A DNA stretch of 64,000 nucleotides from Paramesorhizobium deserti (GTDB taxonomy: Bacteria > Pseudomonadota > Alphaproteobacteria > Rhizobiales > Rhizobiaceae): NCBI RefSeq assembly GCF_001558695.1, contig NZ_LNTU01000034.1, positions 186,001 through 250,000 of the forward strand. The letters run 5' to 3'. Below, one piece after another: positions 44,862-53,765 of the stretch (position 1 is the first letter of the stretch; every line of letters begins with the position of its first letter). Under the pieces are notes generated by a model. It saw nothing but the letters and a program-made list of their open reading frames with translations. It was not told the DNA's origin and ran no database searches. The position numbers and the translations under genes are program-made.

Positions 44862-45236
44862 ATGAGCAAGGTGTTGGGAATTGGCGGATTGTTCTTCCGA
44901 GCGCAGGATCCAAAGGCGTTGGCCGCCTGGTATGAACGACATCTCGGCATCAGTGATATTCATAAGGCGGTTTGGCATCAGGAAGCCGGCGATACGATCT
45001 TCGGGCCGTTCTCCCATGACACAAACTATTTCGGCCGGCGCGAGCAGCAGTGGATGATCAATTTCCGGGTTGAAGATCTGGACACGATGATTGCTGATTT
45101 GAAGGCCAGCGGGATAGCTGTCGAGACACGGGCCGAGTGGGATTCGGAAGTCGGCCGTTTCGCCCGTATTCACGACCCCGAGGGCAATCCAGTCGAGCTC
45201 TGGGAGCCGGCAGCACCGAATAGGTCAAAGTCCTAG
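44862..45236 (+). CDS. VOC-superfamily (glyoxalase-like) protein
   Basis: A 124-residue single VOC domain. LFFRAQDPKALAAWYERHLG opens the fold, and the closing strand is ARIHDPEGNPVELWEPAAP with a metal-ligand Glu. MINFRVEDLDTMIADLKASGI is the second beta-alpha module. Such proteins bind a metal and act as dioxygenases, resistance proteins or isomerases; the activity here is unassigned. GGAGACTGAAGA precedes the ATG, 63 bases after the TetR gene. Confidence 0.88.
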   Translation: MSKVLGIGGLFFRAQDPKALAAWYERHLGISDIHKAVWHQEAGDTIFGPFSHDTNYFGRREQQWMINFRVEDLDTMIADLKASGIAVETRAEWDSEVGRFARIHDPEGNPVELWEPAAPNRSKS

Positions 45237-45293
45237 GGCAGGCTCTTCCCAAACGGCTTTAAAATACCCAACATGGGCGCCTACAGCATCGGC

Positions 45294-45379
45294 CTGAAAA
45301 TCGGAATCGATTTTCAGAAAGCCTGGATAGCGTAGATTCAATAACTTAGAGCGTCCTTTGTGCGTCCTAACGGACGCAC
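45294..45379. repeat. Two hairpins of a rhizobial intergenic repeat beside the tRNA gene
   Basis: CTGAAAATCG (45294-45303) pairs perfectly with CGATTTTCAG (45308-45317) around GAAT. GTGCGTCC (45360-45367) pairs with GGACGCAC (45372-45379) around TAAC. Both resemble palindromic units scattered between genes in Rhizobiales. The second lies 26 bases past the 3' end of tRNA-Leu on its strand and may help end that transcript. Nothing else is visible in 45237-45405. Confidence 0.65.
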
Positions 45380-45405
45380 GGCGCTGTAGGATTTCCATTG
45401 AGAAA

Positions 45406-45490
45406 TGGTGCCCCTGGCCGGGATCGAACCAGCACTCCTTGCGGAACTCGATTTTGAGTCGAGCGCGTCTACCAATTCCGCCACAGGGGC
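45406..45490 (-). tRNA. tRNA-Leu (anticodon CAA)
   Basis: An 85-base type II tRNA on the minus strand, with the CCA end encoded. The acceptor stem GCCCCTG/CAGGGGC is perfect with discriminator A. The anticodon stem CTCGA/TCGAG closes the loop CTCAAAA, giving anticodon CAA, which reads TTG leucine codons. The long variable arm and the TGGTTCGATCCCGG T-arm fit tRNA-Leu. It stands alone. Confidence 0.96.
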
Positions 45491-45658
45491 CAGACGCCGA
45501 AGGCAGCGTCGGACGGCCGGACTATAATTAGAAGTGCCTCTCCGTCAACAGGAGATCGCATCGCAGCCGCACAATAGTTATGTGCACTGCAATTGCCTGA
45601 TGCCGCTTTTGCCTCTAGAGAACATGATCACAGACCCAATTCCGCACCAGGAAAGCTG

Positions 45659-46240
45659 ATGCTGCGCCGACTTTACGACTGGACACTCTCGCTCGCTTCC
45701 AGAAAATCCGCCCAATGGTGGCTTGCTGGTGTTTCCTTCATCGAGAGCTCTGTCTTCCCGATCCCGCCCGATACGCTGCTCATCCCCATGGTCTTGTCCT
45801 ACCGGGCGAAATGGCTGCGCTATGCCCTGATCTGCACGATTTCCTCGGTAGCTGGTGCTCTCCTGGGCTATGCCATCGGCGCCTTTCTCTACGACACCGT
45901 CGGCCAGTCTATCCTCGCCTTCTACGGCCAGGAGCAGGCGTTTCAACGCATCGCCGACTGGTATAATCGCTGGGGCGGTTGGGGCGTGCTCTTCGCCGCG
46001 GTCACGCCTTTCCCCTATAAGGTGCTGACCATCTTTTCCGGGGCGACAGGACTCAATCTCGCGGTGTTCATCGTCGTCTCCATCCTCGGGCGAAGCCTTC
46101 GGTTCTTTCTGGTCGCGGGCCTCCTATATCGTTTTGGCCCGCCGATCCGCACCTTTATCGAGAAGAATCTGGGCCTTCTTTTCACCCTTTTCATGGTCTT
46201 GTTGATCGGTGGTTTCGTTGCCGTTCGCTATATCTTCTAG
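45659..46240 (+). CDS. YqaA-type VTT/DedA-like membrane protein
   Basis: A 193-residue inner-membrane protein. WWLAGVSFIESSVFPIPPDTLLIPMVLS contains the typical FIESSxFPIPPD loop, and WGVLFAAVTPFPYKVLTIFSG the second re-entrant loop. Four to five hydrophobic segments are present. The start ATG 45659 (MLRRLYDW) has AGGAAAG upstream; earlier in-frame starts would add a non-hydrophobic lead. DedA-like proteins act in lipid flipping or membrane homeostasis. It is 3 bases from dsbB, so the two are cotranscribed. Confidence 0.9.
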   Translation: MLRRLYDWTLSLASRKSAQWWLAGVSFIESSVFPIPPDTLLIPMVLSYRAKWLRYALICTISSVAGALLGYAIGAFLYDTVGQSILAFYGQEQAFQRIADWYNRWGGWGVLFAAVTPFPYKVLTIFSGATGLNLAVFIVVSILGRSLRFFLVAGLLYRFGPPIRTFIEKNLGLLFTLFMVLLIGGFVAVRYIF

Positions 46241-46243
46241 GAT

Positions 46244-46774
46244 ATGCCAATGAATCTCACAGCATCGACGGGCAGGCTCCAGACGATCACCGCCGCGTTT
46301 CTGGCCATCGCCATGGCCGCGACCGTCGGTGGCGCGCTCGGCTTCGAGCATCTGGGCGGCTTCATGCCGTGCAAGCTCTGCCTGGAGCAGCGCACGCCTT
46401 ATTACATTGGCGCGCCGCTGATGGTTCTGGCGGTTTTCTCCAGCAGCCTGAAATGGCCCGGCTGGCTGACGCGCGGCCTGCTTCTCATCGGCGCGCTGCT
46501 GATGACCTATGGTCTCGTGCTCGCCGTTTTCCACGCGGGCGTGGAGTGGAAGTTCTGGGCCGGCCCGACCGACTGCTCGGCAGCCACCATGTCGATCACC
46601 ACAGATGCCGGCAATCTCTTGAGCGACCTGAACTCAGTCCGTCCGCCCGCCTGCGACCAGGCGGCAGGCCGCTTCCTTGGGCTTTCCTTTGCCGGCTGGA
46701 ATGCGGCAGCAAGCCTGATCTTCCTGGCGGTCGGCCTCTACGCCGCTTTCGCCCGGTCGGGCGAACGCGCGTAA
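46244..46774 (+). CDS. dsbB: Disulfide bond formation protein DsbB-like
   Basis: A 176-residue quinone-linked membrane oxidoreductase that reoxidises DsbA. The first cysteine pair is MPCKLCLEQR (Cys 43 and 46), just after membrane segment one. The second periplasmic pair is in GPTDCSAA and RPPACDQAAG. Four membrane segments surround these loops. It follows the YqaA-like gene after 3 bases; relatives in Rhizobiales are often adjacent in this way. Confidence 0.92.
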   Translation: MPMNLTASTGRLQTITAAFLAIAMAATVGGALGFEHLGGFMPCKLCLEQRTPYYIGAPLMVLAVFSSSLKWPGWLTRGLLLIGALLMTYGLVLAVFHAGVEWKFWAGPTDCSAATMSITTDAGNLLSDLNSVRPPACDQAAGRFLGLSFAGWNAAASLIFLAVGLYAAFARSGERA

Positions 46775-46917
46775 GGGTGTGTTGAGATTCAGGTCAGGGC
46801 GAGGCGAGAATGATGCTTTTCGAGAACCGGAGCGCAGCGTACTTATAGTATGTGAGCACCGGAAGCGTAGAAAAGCCTTATTCGCAGCCCGCCCTGACCT
46901 GAATATCGGCGCACCCT
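46774..46917. repeat. Large nested inverted-repeat element filling the intergenic gap
   Basis: Three nested arm pairs can fold the whole gap into one cruciform. The outer pair is AGGGTG (46774-46779) with CACCCT (46912-46917). The middle pair is a perfect 14-bp ATTCAGGTCAGGGC (46787-46800) with GCCCTGACCTGAAT (46891-46904). The inner pair is an imperfect GAATGATGCTTTTC with GAAAAGCCTTATTC. The centre contains AACCGGAGCGCAGCGTACTT and GAGCACCGGAAGCG, which I recognise as part of a repeat family common in Brucella and relatives. It spans exactly between the stop codons of dsbB and the HNH gene. Confidence 0.75.
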
Positions 46918-47473
46918 AAGGCTCCAGTTCGACATCCCAGTAGAGATAATCCAGCCAGCTCTCGTGCAGGAAATTGGGCGGGAACAGCCGGCCATTATTG
47001 TGCAGATCGTGCACGGTCGGCGGATATGGCTTCTGCCGTGGCCACATCTTGGCTTCGGCGGGCATCATGCCCCCCTTGCGCAGATTGCAGGGGGAGCAGG
47101 CCGCCACGACATTCTCCCATGTCGTCTCGCCGCCATGCCGGCGCGGGATGACATGATCGAAGGTCAGATCCTCGTGCGTCCCACAATACTGGCACTGAAA
47201 ACGGTCGCGCAGGAAAACGTTGAAGCGGGTGAAGGCTGGATTGCGTGAGGGGCGCACATAGGTCTTGAGACAGACCACGCTCGGCACGCGCATGGAGAAC
47301 GATGGCGACGCGACTTCGTGCTCATACTCGGCCACGATATTCACACGGTCGAGGAACACCGCCTTGATCGCGTCCTGCCAGGACCAGAGCGACAAGGGAT
47401 AATAACTCAACGGACGATAGTCCGCATTTAGGACCAGAGCGGGTAACCCGCCGGGCGAGACGGCGACCGTCAA
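46916..47473 (-). CDS. HNH endonuclease-domain protein with TTG start
   Basis: A 185-residue protein. The HNH nuclease core is RFQCQYCGTHEDLTFDHVIP, RRHGGETTWENVVAACSPCN (zinc cysteines in CQYC and CSPC, catalytic His in DHVIP). The N-terminal ALVLNADYRPLSYYPLSLWSWQDA is the conserved family lead. I chose TTG 47473 because a 12-base perfect Shine-Dalgarno match lies 3 bases before it and the protein then starts in register with relatives. An upstream start would add about 44 residues of unlike sequence. Function in the cell is undefined; such stand-alone genes are widespread in alphaproteobacteria. Confidence 0.9.
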   Translation of the reverse strand: MTVAVSPGGLPALVLNADYRPLSYYPLSLWSWQDAIKAVFLDRVNIVAEYEHEVASPSFSMRVPSVVCLKTYVRPSRNPAFTRFNVFLRDRFQCQYCGTHEDLTFDHVIPRRHGGETTWENVVAACSPCNLRKGGMMPAEAKMWPRQKPYPPTVHDLHNNGRLFPPNFLHESWLDYLYWDVELEP

Positions 47474-47476
47474 AAA

Positions 47477-47488
47477 ATCACCTCCTTT
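47477..47488 (-). promoter_or_regulatory. Extended 12-base Shine-Dalgarno of the HNH gene
   Basis: On the minus strand AAAGGAGGTGAT lies before TTG 47473, complementary over its whole length to the ATCACCTCCTTT end of 16S rRNA. GGAGG to start spacing is 7 bases. Together with a rare TTG start, it decides the gene's beginning. Confidence 0.8.
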
Positions 47489-47653
47489 GGAGCAAGCCCG
47501 GGAAAAGTGTGAAACGATTTTTCCGTCCGGGCTTGCGTAAACAAAGAATCCAATCAGCCGACCGGGATAATGTAAGCCGGAGGTGACACTATTGTGAAGC
47601 GGCAAAACGATGAGGGCGCCATCACGCCTATCAATTCCTCTGTTTTTGCATTC

Positions 47654-48298
47654 TCACAGGAGCGGTGTGGCCTCCCTGCCGCGAATGGCGGCGTAATACG
47701 CCCAGAAGAGCCGTGCTGCCACGCCTCGCCAGGGCGACCAAGCCTCCGCGAGAACCCGCAGATCCGCCGCCGTGGGACGTGATTCGCGGCCGAATGCATG
47801 CCCCACCGCTGCCTGCAGCGCCACGTCGCCGGCCGGAAAGACATCCGGATGACCGGCGGCAAAGAGGAGATAGACTTCCGCCGTCCACGGGCCGATGCCC
47901 TTGATTGCCGTCATTGTGGTAATCGCTTCCTCCGCCGGGTGATTGCAGAGACCGAAAAGGTCGAGTTCTCCGGCAAGCACAGCCTTGGAGACATGGACGA
48001 GCGTGCTCTGCTTCGGCCGCGACAGGCCGGCGAGACGCCAGGCCTCCTCGCCGCGTTCGAGATAGTTTTCAGGCGTCAGCGGGGCGACATGCGTCTTCAG
48101 CCGCGCCCAGATGGAGGCTGCGCTTGCCGTCGACACCTGTTGCGCCACGATGATGGAGGCAAGGCTTTCGAACCCCGGCTGAGAACGGCGCAACGGCACG
48201 GCATGGGCGCGGCTGCGTATGTCGACCAATCGCGCATCGGCAAGAACCAGAGCATCGAGCCCTGCCTCAATATCGTCAATCGTGTCGATCCGCTGCAT
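47654..48298 (-). CDS. DNA-3-methyladenine glycosylase (AlkA-like HhH-GPD)
   Basis: A 214-residue base-excision glycosylase. FESLASIIVAQQVSTASAAS is the conserved entry helix. The helix-hairpin-helix AIKGIGPWTAEVYLLFA is at about 131-147, and the catalytic Asp is at about 158 in PAGDVALQAAVG. It lacks cysteines for an iron-sulfur cluster, as AlkA does. Start at ATG 48298 (MQRIDT) is a choice: its AGAGG sits too close, and an in-frame GTG about 24 bases earlier is possible. It is divergent from gluQRS with overlapping upstream regions. Confidence 0.9.
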   Translation of the reverse strand: MQRIDTIDDIEAGLDALVLADARLVDIRSRAHAVPLRRSQPGFESLASIIVAQQVSTASAASIWARLKTHVAPLTPENYLERGEEAWRLAGLSRPKQSTLVHVSKAVLAGELDLFGLCNHPAEEAITTMTAIKGIGPWTAEVYLLFAAGHPDVFPAGDVALQAAVGHAFGRESRPTAADLRVLAEAWSPWRGVAARLFWAYYAAIRGREATPLL

Positions 48299-48368
48299 CC
48301 TCTGGCCTTTTCTTTTGATCACGAGAGACCTACCAAGGGGATCAGATGACAATCAACTGACATGCAAC

Positions 48369-49244
48369 ATGACCCAGCCTGTCTTTCGCTTCGCGCCCAG
48401 TCCCAACGGTCTCCTGCATCTGGGGCATGCCTATTCAGCGCTCCTCAATCAGCGCATGGCCGAGGAAAGCGACGGGCGCTTCCTCCTGCGCATCGAGGAC
48501 ATCGACACAACCCGCTGCACGCCGGAGCTGGAGCGGCAGATGATAGAGGATTTGCGTTGGCTCGGGCTTTCCTGGGAGGAGCCGGTGCGCCGGCAGTCGC
48601 AGCATTTTGCCGATTACAGGGAAGCGCTCGATACGCTCATCGAAGCCGGATTGGTCTACCCCGCCTTCATGAGCCGGGGCGAGGTTCGCGCCCGCATCGA
48701 GGAATGGGCGCGCGGAGGACGCGAATGGCCGCATGACCCAGACGGTACGCCGCTCTACCCTCAGGACGAGCGCTCCATGCCGGAAAGCGAGCGCCACCGC
48801 CGCATCGCCGAAGGCGAGCCCTTTGCCTGGCGCCTGAACGTGCAGAAGGCGATGGCACGCTATGGCAAGGATCTTTACTGGGAGGAAAGCGGCGCGGGTC
48901 CCGAGGGCGAGACGGGTCGGGTCGCCGCTGATCCCACTCTCTGGGGCGATGTCGTCATTGCCCGCAAGGAGACGCCGACCAGCTATCACCTCTCGGTCGT
49001 CATCGACGATGCACTGCAGGGGATCACTCATGTGGTGCGCGGGCGCGATCTCTTCCATGCAACGACCATGCACCGGCTCCTGCAGGAAATCCTCGGGCTT
49101 CCCGTGCCGCTCTATCATCACCACGACCTGATCCTGGATGAGCATGGCCGCAAACTCTCCAAAAGCCGGGGCGATACGGCACTCGCCTCGCTGCGGCAGG
49201 CGGGCATGCAGCCCGAGGATATAAGACGGCAGGTTGATCTTTGA
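48369..49244 (+). CDS. gluQ: Glutamyl-Q tRNA(Asp) synthetase (GluQRS)
   Basis: A 291-residue truncated glutamyl-tRNA synthetase catalytic domain. It attaches glutamate to queuosine in tRNA-Asp. RFAPSPNGLLHLGHAYSALL has the HIGH-type motif (17-20), LLRIEDIDTTR follows, and GRKLSKSRGDTAL is the KMSKS-type loop. No anticodon-binding domain is present, as expected. The zinc-binding cysteines found in Escherichia coli YadB are absent: the equivalent stretch VYPAFMSRGEVRARIEEW has none. The ATG at 48369 is assigned by homology. Confidence 0.93.
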   Translation: MTQPVFRFAPSPNGLLHLGHAYSALLNQRMAEESDGRFLLRIEDIDTTRCTPELERQMIEDLRWLGLSWEEPVRRQSQHFADYREALDTLIEAGLVYPAFMSRGEVRARIEEWARGGREWPHDPDGTPLYPQDERSMPESERHRRIAEGEPFAWRLNVQKAMARYGKDLYWEESGAGPEGETGRVAADPTLWGDVVIARKETPTSYHLSVVIDDALQGITHVVRGRDLFHATTMHRLLQEILGLPVPLYHHHDLILDEHGRKLSKSRGDTALASLRQAGMQPEDIRRQVDL

Positions 49245-49314
49245 CACGCTCTCCATCTGGAAAGGACCAGCGCCATGCGCTAACCCTCCTCTTTGAACAG
49301 GGCGAGGAGTAATC

Positions 49315-51342
49315 GTGACAGCAGGTGCAGAACCGGATGATGAGCGCGATGCGCTCTTTCTCGGCATAGATACCGGCGGCACCTATACGGATGCCGTGCT
49401 CTGGTCGGAAGCAAGGGGTGTCGTCGCCAAAGCCAAAGCGCTGACCACCCGCCATGATCTCGCCGAAGGCATCGCCAATGCCGCCGACCGGGTGATTGCT
49501 ACGGCGGAAATCGATCCCGCCATCATCCGCCTCGTCTCGATGTCGACGACGCTCGCCACGAATGCCCTTGTCGAGGGCCAGGGCGGACGCATCGCGCTCG
49601 TCATGATCGGCTTTGCCGAAGCGGATCTCGATAAATCGGGCCTGCGCCAGGCATTGGGCTCCGATCCGGTAGTCTTCGTCGCCGGCGGCCATGACGTGCA
49701 CGGCCAGGCGAAAGCGCTCGATATCGAACCGCTTGAAACGGCGCTACCAGACCTCGCCGGAACCGTATCCGGCTTTGCCGTCTGCGCCTATTTTGCCGTG
49801 CGCAATCCCGTGCATGAGCTCGCAGTGCGCGATCTCATCAGGCAGAAAACCGGCCTGTCCGTGACTTGCAGCCACGAGCTTTCGGCCAAGCTCAACGGGC
49901 CGCGCCGGGCGCTCACCACGGTGCTCAACGCCCGTCTGATTGCAATGATCGACCGATTGATCAAGGCAACGGAAAGCTTCCTCGGCAAACGCGGCATCCA
50001 TGCGCCGCTGATGGTGGTGCGCGGCGATGGTGCACTGATCTCATCCGCCTTTGCCAGGACGCGACCGATCGAGACAATCCTCTCCGGACCAGCGGCAAGC
50101 CTTGTCGGCGCCCGTCATCTGACCGGGCTCGACAACGCCCTCGTCTCCGATATCGGCGGCACGACCACCGATGTCGCCGTGCTCGACCGCGGCCGGCCGC
50201 GCCTTGATCCGGAAGGAGCAACAGTGGGCGGCTTCCGCACCATGGTGGAAGCGGTGGCGATGCGCACCTTCGGCCTCGGTGGTGACTCCGAAATCATGCT
50301 CGACGACCAGGCGCTGACGCCGAGACTGAAGCTTGGGCCCCGCCGCCTCGTGCCACTTGCGCTCCTGGCGAAAAATCATGGGGCGGATGTCCTTGCGCAT
50401 CTCGAACGGCAGCTGAAATCGCCACAGCTGGGCCGCCTCGACGGACGTTTTGCGCTCCGCACCGGCGTGCCGGAGGCGCTGGCAGCAGGACTGAGCGCTT
50501 CGGAAGCCGAGCTCTACCAGCGCATCGCACGCGAGCCGCAGCCGCTCGACAAGCTGCTCTCCTCCACCTCACAGACCGCAACGCTCAACCGGCTGGTGGC
50601 GCGCGGGCTTGTCCATATTGCAGGCTTCACGCCCTCCGATGCCTGCCATGTGCTGGGCCTCCAGCAAAACTGGGATGCCGATGCTGCTCGCCTCGGAGCA
50701 CTGCTCTTTGCCCGCCGCAAGGATGGTATAGGCCGCCCTTTTGCCGAAACGCCGGAAGCACTGGCGAAACAGGTTTATGCTGCCCTGATCCGCCGCTCGT
50801 CGGAAGTGATCCTCGAAACCGCCCTCGCCGAAGACGGACTCGACGGCCCACAGACCATGGCGCATCCGCTCATCGAGCGCGCGCTGTCCGGCAAGAGCGG
50901 GATCGCCGGCGTAGAGATCGCCATTGACCGTCCTATCATTGGTCTCGGCGCCTCAGCCCCGATCTATTATCCGACTGTCGGCGAGACGCTGGGCGTCGAA
51001 GCACAGGTGCCCCAGGATAGCGATGTCGCCAATGCGCTGGGCGCCGTGGTCGGCCAGGTCCGCGTTTCGCTCACCGCCGAGATCAGCCAGCCCGTGGAAG
51101 GGTGCTTCCGGGTCAGCGCGGGCGAGATGATCCGCGATTTCGCTGACGAGGAGGAAGCCCTTGCCTTTGCCGAAGCGATATTGCGCGAACAAGTCGCTGC
51201 CCGTGCCACCGACGCCGGAACCGATGAAGCTGAAATCACCGTCAGCCGGGACATTCGCGCGGCCACGGTCGAGGACAAGCGGACATTTGTTGAGGCGATC
51301 CTCACGGCGACGGCCAGCGGCCGCCCGCGTATCGCGCACTAA
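49315..51342 (+). CDS. Hydantoinase A/oxoprolinase-family protein
   Basis: A 675-residue protein of the hydantoinase A/5-oxoprolinase group. FLGIDTGGTYTDAVLWSEARG is the N-terminal ASKHA ATP-binding motif, VSMSTTLATNALVEGQGGRI the usual next block, and VSDIGGTTTDVAVLDRGRP the second ATP motif. Members use ATP to open cyclic amides, or carboxylate, together with a HyuB-type subunit; none is adjacent. The start is GTG 49315 with GAGGAG 6 bases before. Substrate unknown. Confidence 0.9.
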   Translation: MTAGAEPDDERDALFLGIDTGGTYTDAVLWSEARGVVAKAKALTTRHDLAEGIANAADRVIATAEIDPAIIRLVSMSTTLATNALVEGQGGRIALVMIGFAEADLDKSGLRQALGSDPVVFVAGGHDVHGQAKALDIEPLETALPDLAGTVSGFAVCAYFAVRNPVHELAVRDLIRQKTGLSVTCSHELSAKLNGPRRALTTVLNARLIAMIDRLIKATESFLGKRGIHAPLMVVRGDGALISSAFARTRPIETILSGPAASLVGARHLTGLDNALVSDIGGTTTDVAVLDRGRPRLDPEGATVGGFRTMVEAVAMRTFGLGGDSEIMLDDQALTPRLKLGPRRLVPLALLAKNHGADVLAHLERQLKSPQLGRLDGRFALRTGVPEALAAGLSASEAELYQRIAREPQPLDKLLSSTSQTATLNRLVARGLVHIAGFTPSDACHVLGLQQNWDADAARLGALLFARRKDGIGRPFAETPEALAKQVYAALIRRSSEVILETALAEDGLDGPQTMAHPLIERALSGKSGIAGVEIAIDRPIIGLGASAPIYYPTVGETLGVEAQVPQDSDVANALGAVVGQVRVSLTAEISQPVEGCFRVSAGEMIRDFADEEEALAFAEAILREQVAARATDAGTDEAEITVSRDIRAATVEDKRTFVEAILTATASGRPRIAH

Positions 51343-51478
51343 GAAACCTTTTCCACCAGGTTGAAAATGATGTTCATTTTTGACGGATTGACGAAACTCG
51401 CGCGGCGGGTTTCAACCATAATCAAATCATGAGACAAAAGCCGGAGACCTGCCGGATATAACCCAAGGAGTGCCTGTC

Positions 51479-53650
51479 ATGAGCGAGCGCATCGAGATCG
51501 ACGGATTGAAGGTCGCAAAGGAACTCTATGATTTCATCAACAATGAAGCGATACCCGGCACCGGCGTGGAGCCTGCCGCTTTCTGGTCTGGCTTCGCGGG
51601 AATCGTGCGGGACTTGGCGCCCAAGAACCGCGAATTGCTTGCAAAACGCAATGCGCTCCAGGCGAAGATCGACGATTGGTACAAGGCCAAGCGTGAGACG
51701 GGCTACACACAAGAAGAATATCAAGCTTTCCTGAAAGAGATTGGCTATCTCCTGCCCGAGGGCGAGAAATTCTCCGTCTCCACTGCCGATGTCGACCCCG
51801 AGATCACGGTTACGGCCGGACCGCAGCTCGTCGTCCCCGTCATGAATGCGCGTTACGCGTTGAACGCCGCCAATGCCCGCTGGGGCTCGCTTTACGATGC
51901 GCTCTACGGCACCGATGCCATTCCCGAAACGGATGGCGCGGAAAAGGCCGGCAGCTACAACCCGAGGCGCGGTGAAAAGGTTATCGCCTGGGCCAAGGCG
52001 TTTCTCGATGAAAGCGCACCGCTTGACCATGGCAAATGGAAAGAGGTCACCGGTTTCACTGTCGAAGAAGGCACGCTCACCCTCAAGCTCGCCGGCGGCT
52101 CGACAACGCGCCTTAAGGATATCGGCCAGTTCGCAGCCTATCGTGGCGAACCGGCTTCCCCTTCCGCTCTCCTCCTGGTCAAGAACGGCATCCATGTCGA
52201 GATCGACATCGACGCCGCCCACCCGATCGGCAAGACCGACCCGGCGCATATCGCCGATGTCGTGCTGGAATCCGCGCTGACTACAATTCAGGACTGCGAG
52301 GATTCCATTGCCGCCGTCGATGCGGAGGATAAGATCGTCGTCTATCGCAACTGGCTCGGCCTGATGAAGGGCGATCTGGAAGACACTTTCGAAAAGGGCG
52401 GCAGAAAGATCACCCGTCGCCTCAATGCCGACCGGGAATACACTGCACCTAACGGTGCGCACTTCACCCTGCCGGGCCGCTCGCTCATGCTGGTGCGCAA
52501 TGTCGGCCACCTCATGACCAATCCCGCGATTCTCGACGCGGAGGGCAACGAGGTTCCCGAAGGCATCATGGATGCCGCCTTCACCTCGCTCATCGCATTG
52601 CACGACGTCGGGGCGAACGGGCGCCACAAAAATTCCCGCGCCGGTTCCGTCTATATCGTCAAGCCGAAGATGCATGGGCCGGAGGAAGTCGCCTTCGCCT
52701 CAGAACTCTTCGCCCGCGTCGAAAAACTCATCGGCATGAAGCCCAACACGCTGAAGATGGGCATCATGGACGAGGAGCGCCGCACCACCGTCAATCTCAA
52801 GGAGGCTATCCGCGCGGCGAAGGAGCGCGTCGTCTTCATCAACACCGGCTTCCTCGACCGCACCGGCGATGAAATCCACACCTCGATGGAAGCCGGCCCG
52901 ATGATCCGTAAGGGCGACATGAAGCAGGCGGCCTGGATCGGCGCCTATGAAAACTGGAATGTCGATATCGGTCTCGAATGCGGGCTCTCCGGCCACGCGC
53001 AGATCGGCAAGGGCATGTGGGCCATGCCCGACCTGATGGCAGCGATGCTGGAGCAGAAGATCGCTCATCCGAAAGCCGGCGCCAACACCGCCTGGGTGCC
53101 CTCGCCGACGGCGGCGACGCTCCACGCCACCCATTATCACAAGGTCGATGTCGCCGACGTGCAGGAAACCCTGAAGAGCCGCTCCCGCGCCAAGCTGGAC
53201 GACATCCTCTCCGTTCCCGTGGCGAGCCGCCCGAACTGGACGCCGGAAGACATCCAGCACGAGCTGGACAACAATGCGCAAGGCATTCTCGGCTATGTCG
53301 TGCGCTGGATCGACCAGGGCGTCGGCTGCTCCAAGGTACCCGACATCAACAATGTCGGGCTGATGGAAGACCGCGCCACGCTACGCATCTCCTCCCAGCA
53401 CATCGCCAACTGGCTGCATCATGGCGTGGTTTCGCCTGAACAGGTGATGGAGACGATGAAGCGCATGGCTGCCGTCGTCGACAAGCAGAATGAAGGTGAT
53501 CCCAACTATCGCCCGATGGCCAAGGATTTCGACGGCTCCGTCGCCTTTCAGGCCGCCTGCGATCTCGTCTTCAAGGGCCGCGAGCAGCCCAACGGCTATA
53601 CCGAGCCGGTGCTGCATGCCCGCCGCCTGGAGCTGAAAGCGAAGAGCTGA
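51479..53650 (+). CDS. glcB: Malate synthase G
   Basis: A 723-residue single-chain enzyme of glyoxylate use, condensing glyoxylate and acetyl-CoA to malate. [20 protein letters not shown] and [13 protein letters not shown] hold catalytic-site residues, then [20 protein letters not shown] with catalytic Glu-Asp neighbours, [19 protein letters not shown], and the C-terminal [15 protein letters not shown]. Length matches MSG (about 725). AAGGAG lies 9 bases before the ATG at 51479; an in-frame GTG three codons earlier is too near the site. A terminator follows. Confidence 0.97.
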   Translation: MSERIEIDGLKVAKELYDFINNEAIPGTGVEPAAFWSGFAGIVRDLAPKNRELLAKRNALQAKIDDWYKAKRETGYTQEEYQAFLKEIGYLLPEGEKFSVSTADVDPEITVTAGPQLVVPVMNARYALNAANARWGSLYDALYGTDAIPETDGAEKAGSYNPRRGEKVIAWAKAFLDESAPLDHGKWKEVTGFTVEEGTLTLKLAGGSTTRLKDIGQFAAYRGEPASPSALLLVKNGIHVEIDIDAAHPIGKTDPAHIADVVLESALTTIQDCEDSIAAVDAEDKIVVYRNWLGLMKGDLEDTFEKGGRKITRRLNADREYTAPNGAHFTLPGRSLMLVRNVGHLMTNPAILDAEGNEVPEGIMDAAFTSLIALHDVGANGRHKNSRAGSVYIVKPKMHGPEEVAFASELFARVEKLIGMKPNTLKMGIMDEERRTTVNLKEAIRAAKERVVFINTGFLDRTGDEIHTSMEAGPMIRKGDMKQAAWIGAYENWNVDIGLECGLSGHAQIGKGMWAMPDLMAAMLEQKIAHPKAGANTAWVPSPTAATLHATHYHKVDVADVQETLKSRSRAKLDDILSVPVASRPNWTPEDIQHELDNNAQGILGYVVRWIDQGVGCSKVPDINNVGLMEDRATLRISSQHIANWLHHGVVSPEQVMETMKRMAAVVDKQNEGDPNYRPMAKDFDGSVAFQAACDLVFKGREQPNGYTEPVLHARRLELKAKS

Positions 53651-53677
53651 CGCCAGCATTTTAAGACGGCAGAGGAG

Positions 53678-53706
53678 CGGCGGGAGCAATCTCGCCGTTT
53701 TCTTTT
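53678..53706 (+). terminator. Rho-independent terminator after glcB
   Basis: CGGCGGGAG (53678-53686) pairs, with one bulge, with CTCGCCG (53691-53697) around CAAT. It is followed by TTTTCTTTT. It begins 27 bases after the malate synthase stop codon. Confidence 0.75.
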
Positions 53707-53730
53707 ATCACTGCGATAATACCGCTTGAC

Positions 53731-53765
53731 TCCATTATAGTAGATATTAATTCTAAAATAATGGA
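53731..53765. promoter_or_regulatory. Inverted repeat over the XRE-cupin start
   Basis: TCCATTAT (53731-53738) and ATAATGGA (53758-53765) are perfect 8-base arms spanning the ATG at 53761. A TTGACT (53726-53731) overlaps the left arm and could be a -35 element. This is a natural place for autorepression by the regulator encoded downstream; no footprint is implied. Confidence 0.45.

Noticed and set aside
45406-45490. tRNA-Leu as the insertion site of a genomic island
   Set aside because: No integrase, no repeat of the tRNA 3' end was noticed nearby, and the flanking genes (VOC protein, YqaA, dsbB) look native.
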